From Adenanthera pavonina (taxonomy: Eukaryota; Streptophyta; Magnoliopsida; Fabales; Fabaceae), in the NCBI GenBank assembly GCA_026686845.1, contig JAIVEN010000037.1, positions 62,001 to 126,000 of the forward strand: a stretch of DNA of 64,000 nt. The letters run 5' to 3'. The translations under genes and the position numbers were made by a program. Below are positions 37,825 through 50,489 of the stretch, one piece after another. Every line of letters starts with the position of its first letter. Positions within the stretch are counted from its first letter, which is position 1. Under the pieces are notes generated by a model, which saw nothing but the letters and a program-made list of their open reading frames with translations, searched no databases and was not told where the DNA came from.

Positions 37825-38333
37825 TGGGATATTTCAATTAATTTTAGGATATCTTTTTAGATTTATTTTATTTTGATTTGATTTGATTTAAATTAAGATT
37901 ATGATAATTTTGTGGTTTCCTATTTGTATTCAAAGAGACCAATCATAGAGTTAGATTCAATTTAATTTAGTTTAAACTTTATTAGATAAAATTTATCTTT
38001 ATCTGATATCTTTTCGAGATTCATTAGGATTTAGTTTTCTTTTCCTATTTATAGACCTTTGTAGTGTTACTTTTTGGACAGATCAATAATATTCAGAGTT
38101 TATACAATTAGTGAGTTTCACTAGTTCTTTGTGTTCTTCCTAGAATACAAATTTTGACTTATCAAGAGAATTGATCTCTCTCTTATGGCGTCCCCCTCTG
38201 TAGTTCTTAGAATCCCCATATTCTATTGGGTTTCAGAGTTTTGATCATCCTTCCCTTTGGGTTCGTACTTCCGCTTTACATACAACTAGACTTTCTGGGT
38301 TCCTAAGGCATTGATCATAGAGGGTCCACATCA

Positions 38334-38470
38334 TAGTCTCAGACAAATCAAGTATTTTAAGAACAATAGCTGGAAGTATGATTCTAACCAAGAACATGCA
38401 AAAACATATTGAATCAATTGCAAGTCACCCTCATTCACCACGGTGGAAGAAGACGAGAATATTCAAAAAC
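38334..38470 (-). pseudogene. Copy D remnant beyond the element: LRR end fused to linker-exon scrap
   Basis: After the target duplication, 38339-38362 continues the LRR (ctcagacaaatcaagtattt). It then switches at about 38363 to sequence matching the donor end of the linker exon and its intron in copy F (59815-59900: tggaagtatgaatctaacc, ttgaatcaa, caagtc, caccac, gtggaa). The NB-ARC and Ulp1 exons between them are missing, so copy D had a large internal deletion. Confidence 0.75.
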
Positions 38471-39400
38471 ATATAATTTTAATTTTAACATTAACTTATA
38501 ATTATTTCTCTGACTTTACTTTTTATTTCAAAAATTATAAAATTATTCTAAAATTGAAAATATATAGGATCATTTGGCCCAAGCCAAACCAGAAGACAAT
38601 AGGAAGAATAAAAAGTGGGAAAGTGACAAAAAATGGTGGACAATCTTAGGAAGAGAGCCTTCTTTTCTTTTCTTTTTTCCAATGTCACTTTGATAAAAAA
38701 ATTTCTAATATCTTAATCTATTCTACTTATTAAATAAATTGGTTTACCCTAAAACATACATAATTGCACAACTATTCACCAGATCATTTACATTCATAAA
38801 GTAAAAATTATTCAGTCATTAACTGTTAAAGTAATAAACTACAAAATGTTAAACAACTTACAACATAATAATACTTTCAATAACTCTATTAAAATGTTAA
38901 TATAAAAACAATTTGCAAAATTTCATTTACAAAAAAAAGACTTCATGTGCATCGCATGGGGAGATAAATCTAGTTTGTCCATTATTTTAGAGAAAAATTG
39001 GAGGAAAAAAATATATAGGATCCAAGGATTATTTTCTCATTCAATTTTCTCTCCCCTCATTTTTCTTTCTGCATCTAAAAAAATATATATTTTCTTTCAT
39101 GTTTTTAATGGGGGAATCAGAAAAGAGGTAAAGTGGTGAACATCTGGTGAAACCGTCTTTAAACCGGATGAAACCGATAAGACCCACAGCTCAAACGGTT
39201 CCTCCAGTCACCAGAAAAGAAGAACAGGAGGAGGAGGAAGAAGCACCAAGAGAGATGAGAGATGAGATGCCAGCCAGAACGTCTATAGAAACAGAAGAAG
39301 AAGAAGAAGCAACCACCAATAAATTGATTCCTAAAAGGTAACCATAAAGTTTCTACTGACAGAGATGAGAAGCCAAAACGTCATGTACATAAATAGAAAA
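38471..39400. other. AT-rich intergenic DNA, no gene seen
   Basis: Low-complexity AT-rich sequence with a GA-rich patch at 39200-39310. Short open frames there (for example 39147-39341, Glu-rich) look like by-products of the purine bias. Confidence 0.45.
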
Positions 39401-39404
39401 GATA

Positions 39405-39486
39405 TAACTAGCATAGAAAAAAAAACCCCAACACAAAGATAAAGATGAGTATATGGCCACAGAACTCTTCACCGATATATAACTAG
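39405..39486 (+). repeat. Tandem repeat unit 1 of a three-unit array
   Basis: The unit reads tataactagca...accccaacacaaagat...gagtatatggccacagaact...cttcacc. Units 2 and 3 are at 42265-42345 and 42346-42409. An insertion separates unit 1 from unit 2. Confidence 0.75.
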
Positions 39487-42264
39487 TGTGACATCCAGGC
39501 ACTGAAGAGGGCGATGAGTGATCACTGGTGCAAGAAAAGGGGGTGAAATAAAGTGATGAGGCACGAACAAGAAGTGGGCACCTGGCAGGCTTTTAAGCGG
39601 AAGGGGCATATGAATGAATCGAATACATACCGAAATGAGAGGGATCCAGAAACTGTATAGGTATGAGACTATATAGTTAAAGAATAGTTTAAAAGAATTG
39701 ATAGGTACTACCTATATCAATAAAATGTATCTACCTTTTCGGTAGCCTATCCCTTAAGAATTCCTCTATTAAGTGTACTTGACCTAGAGCAATTTTGGAA
39801 TGTGTGACCTCCTGGGAATGAGTTGTGAGAGTGAGGACAAAACACACCGAAAATGCTTGTGTTGGTTTACAAGGACAGTCATCAATCCCAAAAAGTGGTT
39901 GGACATTATAATTAGATGTATTTGGAAGCAAATTTGGGCAAAATTTGAAAAATTCCAAAAATTACCAAAAGTCACTATTCATTTGGTAATTATAATAATT
40001 TGGCTGAATTTTGAAAAATCATAACAAATTTTAGAAAAATTGTTTAAGAGGGATTCAAATTGCTAAATTCATCTCTTAAAATACTCTATGAGGGAAAAAT
40101 ATTAATTTAGAATTTTATTCGGTAAATAACTCCAGTAAATTTCGTGAATTTACTTGCAATTTTACCATAATTTTTCCAAATTTCATTCCATAAAATTTCA
40201 TAATATCATTCTCTCAGTAGTAGTCATATAACACATGTAAAATTGATCCAAACAAACTTTATTAATTGTTTAGGAGTCACATGTAATTTACATAATTCTA
40301 ACATAGATTGTCATTGAACTTTAATGTTACATAAACATCCAAAATATCCTTCCTAGTACCAAATATTTCTTCATGAATCATCCTCCTTACCTTTCACATG
40401 ATTTGAACCTAATCATGGTTAGATATTTGGGGGGTGAGATTTATGAAAATCTCAATAACATCATAATCTCAATAACATCATAATCTCATTCTTAGCATAA
40501 TATTTAGAAATAGTTGCAAGAAACATAAGTTCATTTTGGCATGATAACATTTCGGATCAAAAGGTATCTTTTAGCATGTTCATCATGTTCTTCACATGTT
40601 CATGCTTGTTCATATAAAATTTATAGCATGTTCATCATTCCTTCACCATTTTGATCCAACATCATCATCATATTCATAAAATAAACTTGTTTTCTACCTA
40701 TCAATTATAAAAACACAAGATCTAAACAACCATTTAGAAATAAAATGCAAGAAAGAGAAAAGATGTTACCTTAAATTTGTAAACCTTCCTCTCCTTTTCT
40801 CCTCCTCTCTATAACTCACTCTCTCACTAATATATGATAAATTTTCATTTTTGGTGTGAAGAATGGAGGGGAGGAAGAGCATATTTATAGACAACAAGAA
40901 GCAACTCCATCTATTGGATTAAATTTTGATCCAAGGGCCAAAATTGCACTACATCACCTCCTTTTTCCACCATACACCTAATGTCTTCACATAATTGTTA
41001 TCTAATTAATTTTTCCTCTCTTGTCATTAATTTGGATGCCACTTTTATCTCCAAATGGTAAATATTGCATCATTATACTTATATAAGCTTACTTCATCCA
41101 ATCTTTCAATTTTGACACTTAATCTTTGAAATAATATCATGCATGGTGGTTAATTCTTCTCCACTCTTTTTTTTTTCTTATTGGGATGCCATTTTGAGTC
41201 CAAATTCAACCCAAGATGATGCCTTTAATTATTTGGGCTTAAACCATTTAATTCTAGGCCCAATTTCAACATACACCAGGTTTTCAAGCTCTAATTATGT
41301 AAATTTTGTCTGATAAAATTTTTCATGCATAAATATATTTAAAATATGAATTTGAAACTCATTATAATCTTAATTAGTTATTTCTAAGCCCACATAATTT
41401 ACTTAGAAAAATATTGTACCTTATTAGACTCTAACTGAAAACACTTATAAAATTAGTCCTGGTTAATTTTTTCTATAACCTCTCTGCATAGATAATTATT
41501 ATAAACCTTATAAAATTATTTTGGACTTTTTTTTTATTATTTCATAGTCTACTGGGTCACCTATAATTTAATCAATCTGAAAATTGGGTGAATTGGGTTT
41601 ATTGAACCCTTTATCCTTTCTTGACCTAATTTGAACTATTCTTGTCAATAATACTTCTGGACTTCCAAAAATCATCCCTAGCCTATTAGGGTTTTCTACA
41701 CCTTTCTTGAGTCTCCATGAATGGTACTTCTTGGCCCATTAAGAAGTCAGTGTAGTCTTACTGGGCTCGGACTTTGATTTTAGTCTAATATCCATTAGAC
41801 TGATTCTATGACTATTTAAACTTTATAGAAAAGACTAGTATCTCTTTTTATGTCATAATATATCTGAGTTTTCTGATCTAGACTTATTTTTTAATTCTTG
41901 TTAATTTACAAATTATAGAACTTTGGATTAACTTTCTGCCTAATATATCTATTTTCTGATTTGACTTATTAAAGTATAATTTCTTATGATAATTTTTCTG
42001 AATCATCTCCTATAATCAGTCTTAGCAAATACTAGACAGATAATTTGTTTGAGAAAATGACATATATGTCCCATTTTTTGTATTCTTGCTAATAATTAAT
42101 ATTTTCAATTATGTCATCCAATTTTCTTTGCAGTTTGGTCATTGATCATCCTTTGCAATTTAGCCATTGGTTTGGTTTACATAAAATATTTAAGTTCTTT
42201 TAATTCTAATTATGCAACAATTTTCTAAACCAAAATTTAAATAAAATCATAAAAATTTAAATAT
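39487..42264 (-). mobile_element. 2.8-kb insertion of uncertain class
   Basis: It interrupts the three-unit array. Flanks TATAACTAG (39478-39486) and TATAGCTAG (42265-42273) look like a 9-bp target duplication with one mismatch. The left end, read on the minus strand, finishes GGATGTCACA, as many gypsy LTRs do. A CTATAAATATGC TATA-like motif near 40885-40895 also suggests minus-strand transcription. The right end lacks the LTR-type TG, so I leave the class open. It contains no open frame of note. Confidence 0.5.
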
Positions 42265-42409
42265 TATAGCTAGCACGGAAAAAAACCCCAACAAAAAGAT
42301 GAGGATGAGTATATGGCCACAGAACTCTTCACCACTTTATGATCAGAGAAAATAGCAAGAAACCCCAACACAAAGATGAAGATGAGTATATGGCCACAGA
42401 ACTCTTCAC
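42265..42409 (+). repeat. Tandem repeat units 2 and 3
   Basis: Two adjacent copies of the roughly 72-80 bp unit seen at 39405-39486. The end of unit 3 is cut by the hAT-like element; its continuation (gagaaaatagcaagagg) reappears at 43355. Confidence 0.75.
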
Positions 42410-43333
42410 CAATGATTTGAAGACCGGACCGGACCAGACCGGAAGGTCGGACTGGTTGGACCGTTACTCAATGTGAAGAGCGGTTTGGTTTTTAGCTTTG
42501 GACCGTTTTAGGGGTTGAATTGGATTGGACTGCTTTGAACCGACTTTTGAGCCGGAAATCGGAGTTAAGCCGGGAACCGGACGGTTTTTAGAACATTAGA
42601 CGATTTTTTAAATTGAGTAAAATTTAACTTAAATTTAATCTTTTTTACCAAAATTATTAGCGAGTAAAATACTATTTTTCATTTTATTTTAAAATTACTA
42701 ATTATAAAAATGAAAAATTTCATTGTATTATATTCTCTCTGTCCCAAATTATAAGATAATTTTGAGACTCTTTATTTATCCTAAAATATGAGAGATATGG
42801 ATAAAATTTGTAGAGTAATTAATATCATTTTTCTTTTATACCATTGAGTAATTAAGGTTATATTGATAATTACTAATAATGAATTAGTCTTACTTTAGGC
42901 TTTTAATGTGGGCAATTTTAAAAAAAATTAAAATTATAGTATAATTAATGAATTTAACTGTCAAAACTATTTTTTCTTTGATACAGATGAAGTAATTATT
43001 TATTTTTTATAATTAGGGACGGAGGAAGTATAGTCATTTTATAATATTATGATCATCTAGTGTCATTATGTTAAAGTATTTTAATATTATTTTTAATAAT
43101 TTAATATATATTATTACTATGTGAGCTTATTAACTTATTATAAACTTAAATTACTTAAATTTATTCTCTTAACAATTTAATATTTTATTTTTAAATATAT
43201 ATTATTATATATAATATTATTTTTATTTAATTATTATATTACTGATTTAACCACTGATCTAACCAGTTGAACCATAAAAATCATAATGGTAAAATTTTTG
43301 GTTCGATGTGCAATCCAATTTTTAAAAACATTG
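42410..43333. mobile_element. Non-autonomous hAT-like element
   Basis: The ends CAATGATTTGAAGA and, reverse-complemented, CAATGTTTTTAAAA form imperfect inverted repeats. An 8-bp target duplication with one mismatch flanks it (CTCTTCAC 42402-42409, CGCTTCAC 43334-43341). The left part is rich in CCGG motifs (42420-42600) and the right part has AACCAGTTGAACC. No transposase. A Stowaway-like MITE is nested within. Confidence 0.7.
42733..43028. mobile_element. Stowaway-like MITE nested in the hAT-like element
   Basis: Inverted repeats: left TTCTCTCTGTCCCAAATTAT, right (reverse-complemented) TTCCTCCGTCCCTAATTATA, flanked by TA on both sides. This is the typical end sequence of Tc1/mariner-derived Stowaway elements. 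Confidence 0.8.
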
Positions 43334-43341
43334 CGCTTCAC

Positions 43342-45917
43342 TGCATTATGATATGAGAAAATAGCAAGAGGGTTTTTTGAATGATGAGGATAACATAGCA
43401 AAGCATGAAAAGTAAACAAATGAATGAAGCATTGGATTGGGTACGTAACAAGTGGCTTTTGGTTTCTGGTGCAGGGCAGTTGTGGTCTGGTGTAAAAGAG
43501 GCTTTTGGTTTCTGGTGCAGAGTAGTTGGGGTCTCGGTAGTGTGCCTCACTACTTTTCTTTTGGATCCTGGTGCAGCGTAATCTTGATATCCTTTACTTC
43601 TTTCCAAGACATATTTTAAAAATTACACCATAATCATTTTTTTTTTTGCCAAAGACACCATAATCAATTTAAAAAGTAAATTTCTCCCCCAACTTTTCCA
43701 TCAACATGAGATTGTATTTTATTATTATTTTTTTCAACAACATGATATTTTATTATAATTCTACAAATAAATAAATATAATTTTGCATATCAATGTGAGT
43801 TATTTAAAAAATAATATTAATAATAACATTATTTTAAATTGTTGAGTACCAATAATATTAAGTACTTATTTTATATTTTTATTTTAAATTTGATTCTTTA
43901 ACTTAACAATAATATAGGTCCCAAGTAACAATATAGATATAAATAAAAACTATCAAGCGAGTTCTTTAAACCTTGAACCATTGAATTTTGAACTAGTATA
44001 CATTATTTAGTTAAAAACATATTAATTTAATTACAATTGATTATTTAACAATCTACTCTCAGATGCTCCTAAACATTACCCAAAACCTCGAACTCTAGTC
44101 AAATGGGACATAATAGAATGAAATAGGGTTGAGCCGTAACTTATTACAGTGTTACTGTGGCCTGGGAGAAATAGAATGGGTTGGCGTTGCGGGTAAGTTT
44201 CTGGTGTCATGGCACCACCTATTTATACAATATCAGTAATTTGCTGATATTCTAGGCCAATTTTCAATATGCGCAACTTTGTACTCTGTCCTCCAATTGA
44301 CCTAATTTCAACTTCTAAAAGTTGTTCTTGTTCCAATCTAAATATAGACACTAATTTTACTCGAATTCATCTCTATATGGAGATTCTGGACGCATGTGAT
44401 TGATTTGTTATTTTTTAATTAAAACTCACTACTCATACCTCCAATTGGTCACCATTGGTCAATTGGTGACCCTGGACCATTCTAACAAATCCCAGCTGAC
44501 AAAAACGATATAAATATTTAAATGCTTGTGTTACCTTTTTTTTTTCAATGAAGCACATCAACTTTATAAATAACTGGTTAATACAATGATTATGATTGAT
44601 CCTCTATATATATATTTTGGTTATATTTTAAATCAAATCATATTAACTTTTTTTCCTTTAAGTTATGAATACGTGGAAAAATAATTAAATTTTATATATA
44701 ATAATTAATTTTTAATGGCTTAAAGGTGAGAGTTCGCCATTTTTTAATAAAAATCATCAAACATATAAATATATTTTGATATGACAATAAATTGTTAACT
44801 AATTTAACTTTGAAAATAAGACATATACACAAAAAAATTAGGAGATAATCTTTTTCGCTGATCAATTAAGAGGTGATCAAATGTAAGTTTTTTTTTCTTG
44901 TAAGCATTATATGTAAGTTTAGAACCAATTGAAGTATTAGATATATTTTAATTTAATTTAAAAAACAACATTATTTACCATTTTGTATAGTTTTCAAAAA
45001 TTAAAAAATCTGTTTGAATGTCCAATATCATTAGTTTGTTATTATTGAAGATTTTGATTAAGATTGATGATCACGATAATTTTTTCTCTAAAAATATTGT
45101 CATTATAAATTCAAAATTAGAGAATTTTCATTAATTTATGTGGAAGAAAGGAGTAGCAACTTTAGTTGTTTAATTGCATTCAATTATTTTTATATCATTA
45201 ATATCTAAGTGAATATCGGGCAAATAGATGGTACATACTATAATATACATATATATATATATATATGATAATTGGTGATTGGGTGATCATAAAGTTTTAA
45301 ATAAAGTTATCAAAATGCATAAATGATAAATATTCCAAAGAAGGACACAAAATCAACAACGTGAGTTGTAAGAGTAAATATCATATTTGAATTCGTCTGA
45401 GTAGTATACAAATATAATTTTGATATCATCAGCATATCATATAAGGTATTAGCGCCCATTACACATTTAATTAAAGAAGGAATTAGTAAAAAAAAAAAAA
45501 GATAACTTTACACAAAAATAAGGAAGTTAAAAATAACGGCTTTGCGATTATAGAAATTACAAATTCTAAAATTTAAATAATATATTTTAAATGAGAAGAA
45601 ATTGAAAATTGAAAAATAAAACCAGAAAAATATGACAATATTTAATTTGGAGAAATTAATATTAAATAATTATTCATTTATAAATTAATATTAAACATAA
45701 ACATAAAATTATATAAAGAAATTTAAATATTAGGTATATTTGAAAACATAAATAAATTAAGAGCAACGAATTTTAGAACGGTAAAAGCAATTAAAAATTA
45801 AAGAAAGAAAACAAAAAAATAATTAAAATATTATAAATACAATTAAATTAAAATAATAAAAAAATAAGAAAACCTTCAAAATATTTAGCATAAATTAGTA
45901 TATTCTGATAACAAAAT
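43342..45917. other. AT-rich intergenic DNA
   Basis: No gene seen. A direct repeat of about 48 bp (ggcttttggtttctggtgca...) occurs at 43452 and 43500 and produces a spurious minus-strand frame at 43338-43607. A (TA)n run lies at 45246-45266. Confidence 0.5.
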
Positions 45918-46345
45918 ACTCCTCCCTTCTATTTCATTAGTAGTTTTTGACTTACAATTTATTATTTATTATTTTTTCCAACTATATCTTATGTCATTTA
46001 ATTCAATATAGTTCATTAAATAAGGGTATTTTAGTTAAAATCTTCAAAAATTTTAATATAATTAATAGTTTTTTAGTTTGTATAGCAATCTTAAATAACA
46101 GAGAAAAAAAGGAAGGGAGAGAGTATATAATAATAAGCAATTACCACGGCCTGATATTGTTTGTGACTTTCAATTTGTTATTTATTATTTTTTAATTATA
46201 TCTCCTATCATTTAATTGAATATAGGTTTTTAAGAAAGGGTATTTTAGTTAAATTATTTGAAAATTTTAATATAATCGATAATTTCTTAGCTTATATAAA
46301 CTAAAATTGAATAAAAAAAATGGAAGAGGGCAGTATATAATAAAC
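45918..46345. mobile_element. Two tandem MITE-like units
   Basis: Unit 1 (about 45918-46130) has ends ACTCCTCCCTTC and, reverse-complemented, ACTCTCTCCCTTCC next to TA. Unit 2 (about 46155-46345) repeats the interior (atttattattttt, cattaa, gggtattttagttaaa, aaaattttaatataat). The piece caattaccacggcctg follows unit 1, and caattaccatggcctgg follows unit 2, so the unit with its flank was duplicated in tandem. Confidence 0.65.
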
Positions 46346-47457
46346 AATTACCATGGCCTGGTAAAAGCCAACAAGAAATCATACTTCCTCTAGTTCTTTA
46401 TATAATATCATTTTAATTGAACAATACATATTAATATAAAAGTTAAAATTAGTTGATTATTTTATTTTATTTATAAAATTAATGTATATTTTTAAAATAT
46501 CTTTATTAAATTTATTTTTCTTTTTCTCTCATCAATTGAATAGCTGTATTACTTGATAATGTATAGTAAATATTATCATATATTCTAAAAGAATTTATAT
46601 TTATGCTGAAGATAAAAATCATATATTAAAAACCGAGTAATGTATGGTAAATTTAGCCTTCCCAAATATTCAAATTTCTTGATTACCATTAGGTTTTGTT
46701 CCCAAGTGCGCACAGGCCCACGCGTCCCCATGACGAACGAGGAATTTTCCCAGGTGATAGGTGGTAGCTTTTTATTCTTTTTAAGAAACAAATAACAAAT
46801 AAGTAGAAACAATTTCTTTTTTCAAAAGTGATATAGAAAGAAATGGAAGGAGTAATTTGGCTGTTGAATTTGCAGAGCATTCGGTCAGCTAATTAATAAA
46901 TTAATAATTGCAATTTTTTAACTAAAAGTTACACTTATATAACAAACTCATCGTTGAAGTTGAATACGAACACAATGTTCCCACAAAGAGAGCCATTATT
47001 CAAAATCAAATTGATCAATTGATTAAATTAAAGCAATGGAGTTTGGCATTTTTATTTTGTTTTTTGCTAACACAGTTTTGCATCATTGTGATCATATTCG
47101 GTATGATCCGGATTTTTTTTTTTTTGTGGTTACAGGTTAGGAATCGTCCTGTACGCAACTCATTGCCCAAAAATAAATATTTCCAAATTCCAACTGATTC
47201 CTTGAATAATTTGTTCGATTTGGCTCAGGTTATGGTAAGAGTGAATGAAAAGAGTCTAATTTTTTTTGGCCAAAAATGAAAAAAAGGAGGTTGAAATAGA
47301 CCAATTGACAACAACAATTTGTAATAAATAATTAATGCTGTGCGCCATTGCGTCAAGACTTGTCTTTTGCTTTGCTATCGTGCATTAAAATTATATAACG
47401 GTAAAAGACGTTTATTCTCGCGCAATTACCTAATTACAAGTTCTGAACAAATTTTGT

Positions 47458-47903
47458 CGTCCCCGTTTGTATAAGCTTCTCAAAAACGTAATTTTTAGAT
47501 TATTTGAAAAAGTAATTAATTATTTAGAGATTTTTAAAAAAATAACAATTATCTTATGTTTAGTTAGAATAAAAAAATCACTTTTTAAGTTATTTAGCAA
47601 ATAAATAAAAAATATAGATTTATATTATAATATTCTCAAGGATCAAATATTGTTATTTTTATAATTTTTAAAATTACATTATTGCACCCTGCCTCTTATA
47701 CTTTTTTCTTTTTCATCTACCGCAACTATTTTTTTTTTTCTAAAGCCACATAGAGTGTCTTTTCAAAATAAGTAGAAAATTACTTTTTTTCATATTCTGA
47801 TTATTTTAAAAAATTTGAACAAACACTCTAAAATATTTTAAAAATACTTTTTTATATGAAAAAAGTGATTTTCATATAAAAAAAATTGAAACAAATGGGT
47901 TAT
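47458..47903. mobile_element. Possible MITE
   Basis: CCCGTTTGTATAAGCTTCTC at the left and, reverse-complemented, AACCCATTTGTTTCAA at the right are reminiscent of hAT-like MITE ends, with an A/T-rich interior of short inverted blocks. The match between ends is weak. Confidence 0.3.
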
Positions 47904-48196
47904 TATGAAAAGATTTAATAAGTAAATAGTATTTACATTTTTTATTTAAATTAAATTAAATTTTGTTTTCCTGCGTGCACATGCCCAGGTGCCGAATGAA
48001 TAAATTCTGGCCGGTCGGCAGTGTAGGGTCCCCTTGATCTATATGGATTCTCTCCATCAAGATTCTCCCAATCTTTGCAGCAAAATCCTATTTATCCATA
48101 AAATCTAATGGTCCAAAGAAATTATGCTGGCAAGGTATCACAAAAAGATAAAATGAATAAATTATAGCCCTGGATACATATAGCTGTTGGAAAGTT

Positions 48197-49258
48197 AACG
48201 GTATGTTTGGTTTAATTATCTAGGGGGTTAGGTGATGTAATGGAAATAATATTAATGTATATAATGGAAAAAAGATTATATGAGTTTAAATTGAGTTTGT
48301 TTGGTATAATTAAAATTAATTATGTTATCATAATTAAAAAATTATACTAATAATACAAAATATATATTATTTTTCAAAAATTTGGACCCTTACAATATTT
48401 TAGCTGTGTCGTGAAAAATAAATTAACTTTTTATATTTAATTAATATAAATAAATGTGAAATGACTAAATTATCCCTAGATTTAAAAAAAATCCCCTTTC
48501 TTCTTCCTCCTTTCCCATTGGCCACCACCACTATTTCCGTCACTAGCCACCACTCCCTCCATCAACGTCTTTCTCCTGAACAGCAAACAAGCCAGTCAAA
48601 AAAAAAATTACAAAAAAGAATAATTTTGGCAAGGATGAACAAGAAAGAAGGAGGACCTCCAACATCGAGAATGAGATCTGCAATAGTCTGTGGAGATTTA
48701 TGATAGTCAATGGTCAGAGTTTGCTATCTTGAAGGTTGAATTCCAGATATCTGGCGTCGGCATCAATTTCTCCCTTCCATCGGTGCATGAGAAGAGAAAT
48801 GAGGGCATGGGATGTTTCTAATCTGCGATTGAGATTTTCAACCCATTTGTTTTTTATCTACAAATTTCGGAGGATGGTGGAGACAAAACAGTGGCCAGAG
48901 ATGATGGGCATGGTCATGGGCAAGGGAGTTGTGTGATGTCGATCTCCACTTCTCCCTCGGTCTGTGGTCGCTGATGACTATGGATGGAGGTGGAGGAAGC
49001 TAGCTGGAAGGCTGAGGAAGAGGGAGGTCAAGAAAGAGAAAGGGATATTTTAGGCATTTTGCTTATAATCACTCGACGGTGAAAGAGATCACATAGTAAA
49101 ATAAGTGTGATCTCCATTACTTCAGTTAAAGTGATCTTTGTGAGCCCAAGTAATTCTCTTCACTTTACCTTTTACCAACCAAACAAAACACAATGGTGTG
49201 ATGTGAGATTCATCTCATTACCAAATCTCAAAGGTGATTGAACCAAACGGGTTCTAAA
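48197..49258. repeat. Possible non-autonomous DNA element
   Basis: The left end GGTATGTTTGGTTTAATTA and right end TGAACCAAACGGGTTCT are inverted (TTTGGTT / AACCAAA). The interior shares ggtgatgtaat/gtgattaaag-type blocks. The open frames 48461-48703 and 48736-48936 have no recognisable family. I would not call them genes. Confidence 0.35.
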
Positions 49259-50480
49259 AGTTTTAATTTTCACAAAATGCCTCATCTGTTATTTTCAAAT
49301 TTGGATTAAAAAAAATACCACCCACAAGCACAACCACGGGGAAGCACCATGGTGGTGCGAATAAGTTGGACACAAGATTAAAAGACTTGACAGTGAACGA
49401 CATATCCACGACACCTCAGGTCCCTGGTTGCTTTTTATTTTTCGGTTCCAATCCCTGGTTGCTTTTTTGCTTTAGATCAGAATAGAAATGCTGCCAAAGA
49501 GATGGAGTTGCCTTTTTGCTTTTTTTTTCCCCTTAACTCCCAACCGTTAGATCCACATCTAAGGCCCATCATTTATTTTATTTATGTATTTTTAGTGCTT
49601 CGTACGTTTGAGTTTTTCCAGGCCATTAGATTGGTTGTGCAGACATGATTTTGCTGGAGAGACGATTCAGAGAATCATTATGGAGAGGATCTAGATCCCC
49701 ATTTGATTTGACGCCTAGTTAAGGGTAACACAATTGATTACTATATGCTTATGAGCATGCTACTTTTTCATATCATGCCTTGTGTCATTTCCGCCGCGTA
49801 TTAGGTGCTCTTTTATTTCTTTTATAGGCCAGGTCTTATTTTCCTTCCCATGACCATTTGATTTTTTTAAGTTTGCAAATAAATTTGAATAAAATAAAAT
49901 TTATCAAAATAAAATTTAAATAAAAATAAATTCATTATAGTGTAATTTATATTTAGATATTTTTATTTTTTATTAAAGTAAGTTTAACAAATATATTGTG
50001 AAGTAAAACTAAGTTTGCGAACCCAAAAATATTTTCTCTATCCTATTTGCCAAATTCTGATTTAGAGACAAAAGTAAACTTACAAAATTAGGTCCACATA
50101 TTAGCCAAACAATTTAACTAAAACGTTAGTTTGCATGAGTTTGGGAAACCAAACTGAAAAACGGGCACATAATGTGACCAACCTAAGAATCCATCCAACA
50201 AGGGAATTATTCAGAGGTTAGATAATAATCCTGTGGAACACCATGTGTCCTGGGCGTCTATTTCCCCCTTTCTGTAAGTTCCATTTGCACCATCCCACGT
50301 TTCTGTCTAATGCCTATAATATTATTGTTTTCCTCTTCATTTTCATCTTTAGTTTTCGTCTCTCCACTATTTTTTCCTTAATACAAACAAAGCTAGTAAG
50401 CCATACAATTCAATTTCAATCCAAATAATTGTTTTGATAGACTGCTATTCCCTAATTTATTCAGCAAGCGTCCAGCAACA
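49259..50480. other. Intergenic DNA, no gene seen
   Basis: AT-rich, with no long frame, RNA gene or clear repeat. Confidence 0.45.
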
Positions 50481-50489
50481 TAAGAATAT

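Larger units (their letters stand above)
31361..38333 (+). mobile_element. Ty3/gypsy retrotransposon, CRM-like, degenerate
   Basis: The 5' LTR is 31361-32144 (784 bp) and the 3' LTR 37536-38333 (798 bp), both TGATGG...ACATCA. Target duplication TAGTC is at 31356-31360 and 38334-38338. A weak Met-tRNA-like primer site follows the 5' LTR (TTGACATCAAAGC), and a polypurine tract GGAGGGAGGGAA ends at 37535. Coding order is gag, protease, RT, RNase H, integrase. The RT wording (NRPAYR, YGLYEW-like [27 protein letters not shown]) resembles the CRM chromovirus group. Many stops and frameshifts show it is older than the Tekay-like element. It is antisense to copy D. Confidence 0.92.

Noticed and set aside
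39147..39341. 64-codon Glu-rich frame
   Set aside because: Purine-biased low-complexity DNA; no start context or homology that I can support.
43338..43607. 89-codon minus-strand frame with repeated KPKASFTPD-like text
   Set aside because: Produced by a 48-bp direct repeat; no gene features.
48461..48936. Two adjacent plus-strand frames of 80 and 66 codons
   Set aside because: Inside a probable non-autonomous element; no known domain and no splice logic joining them.
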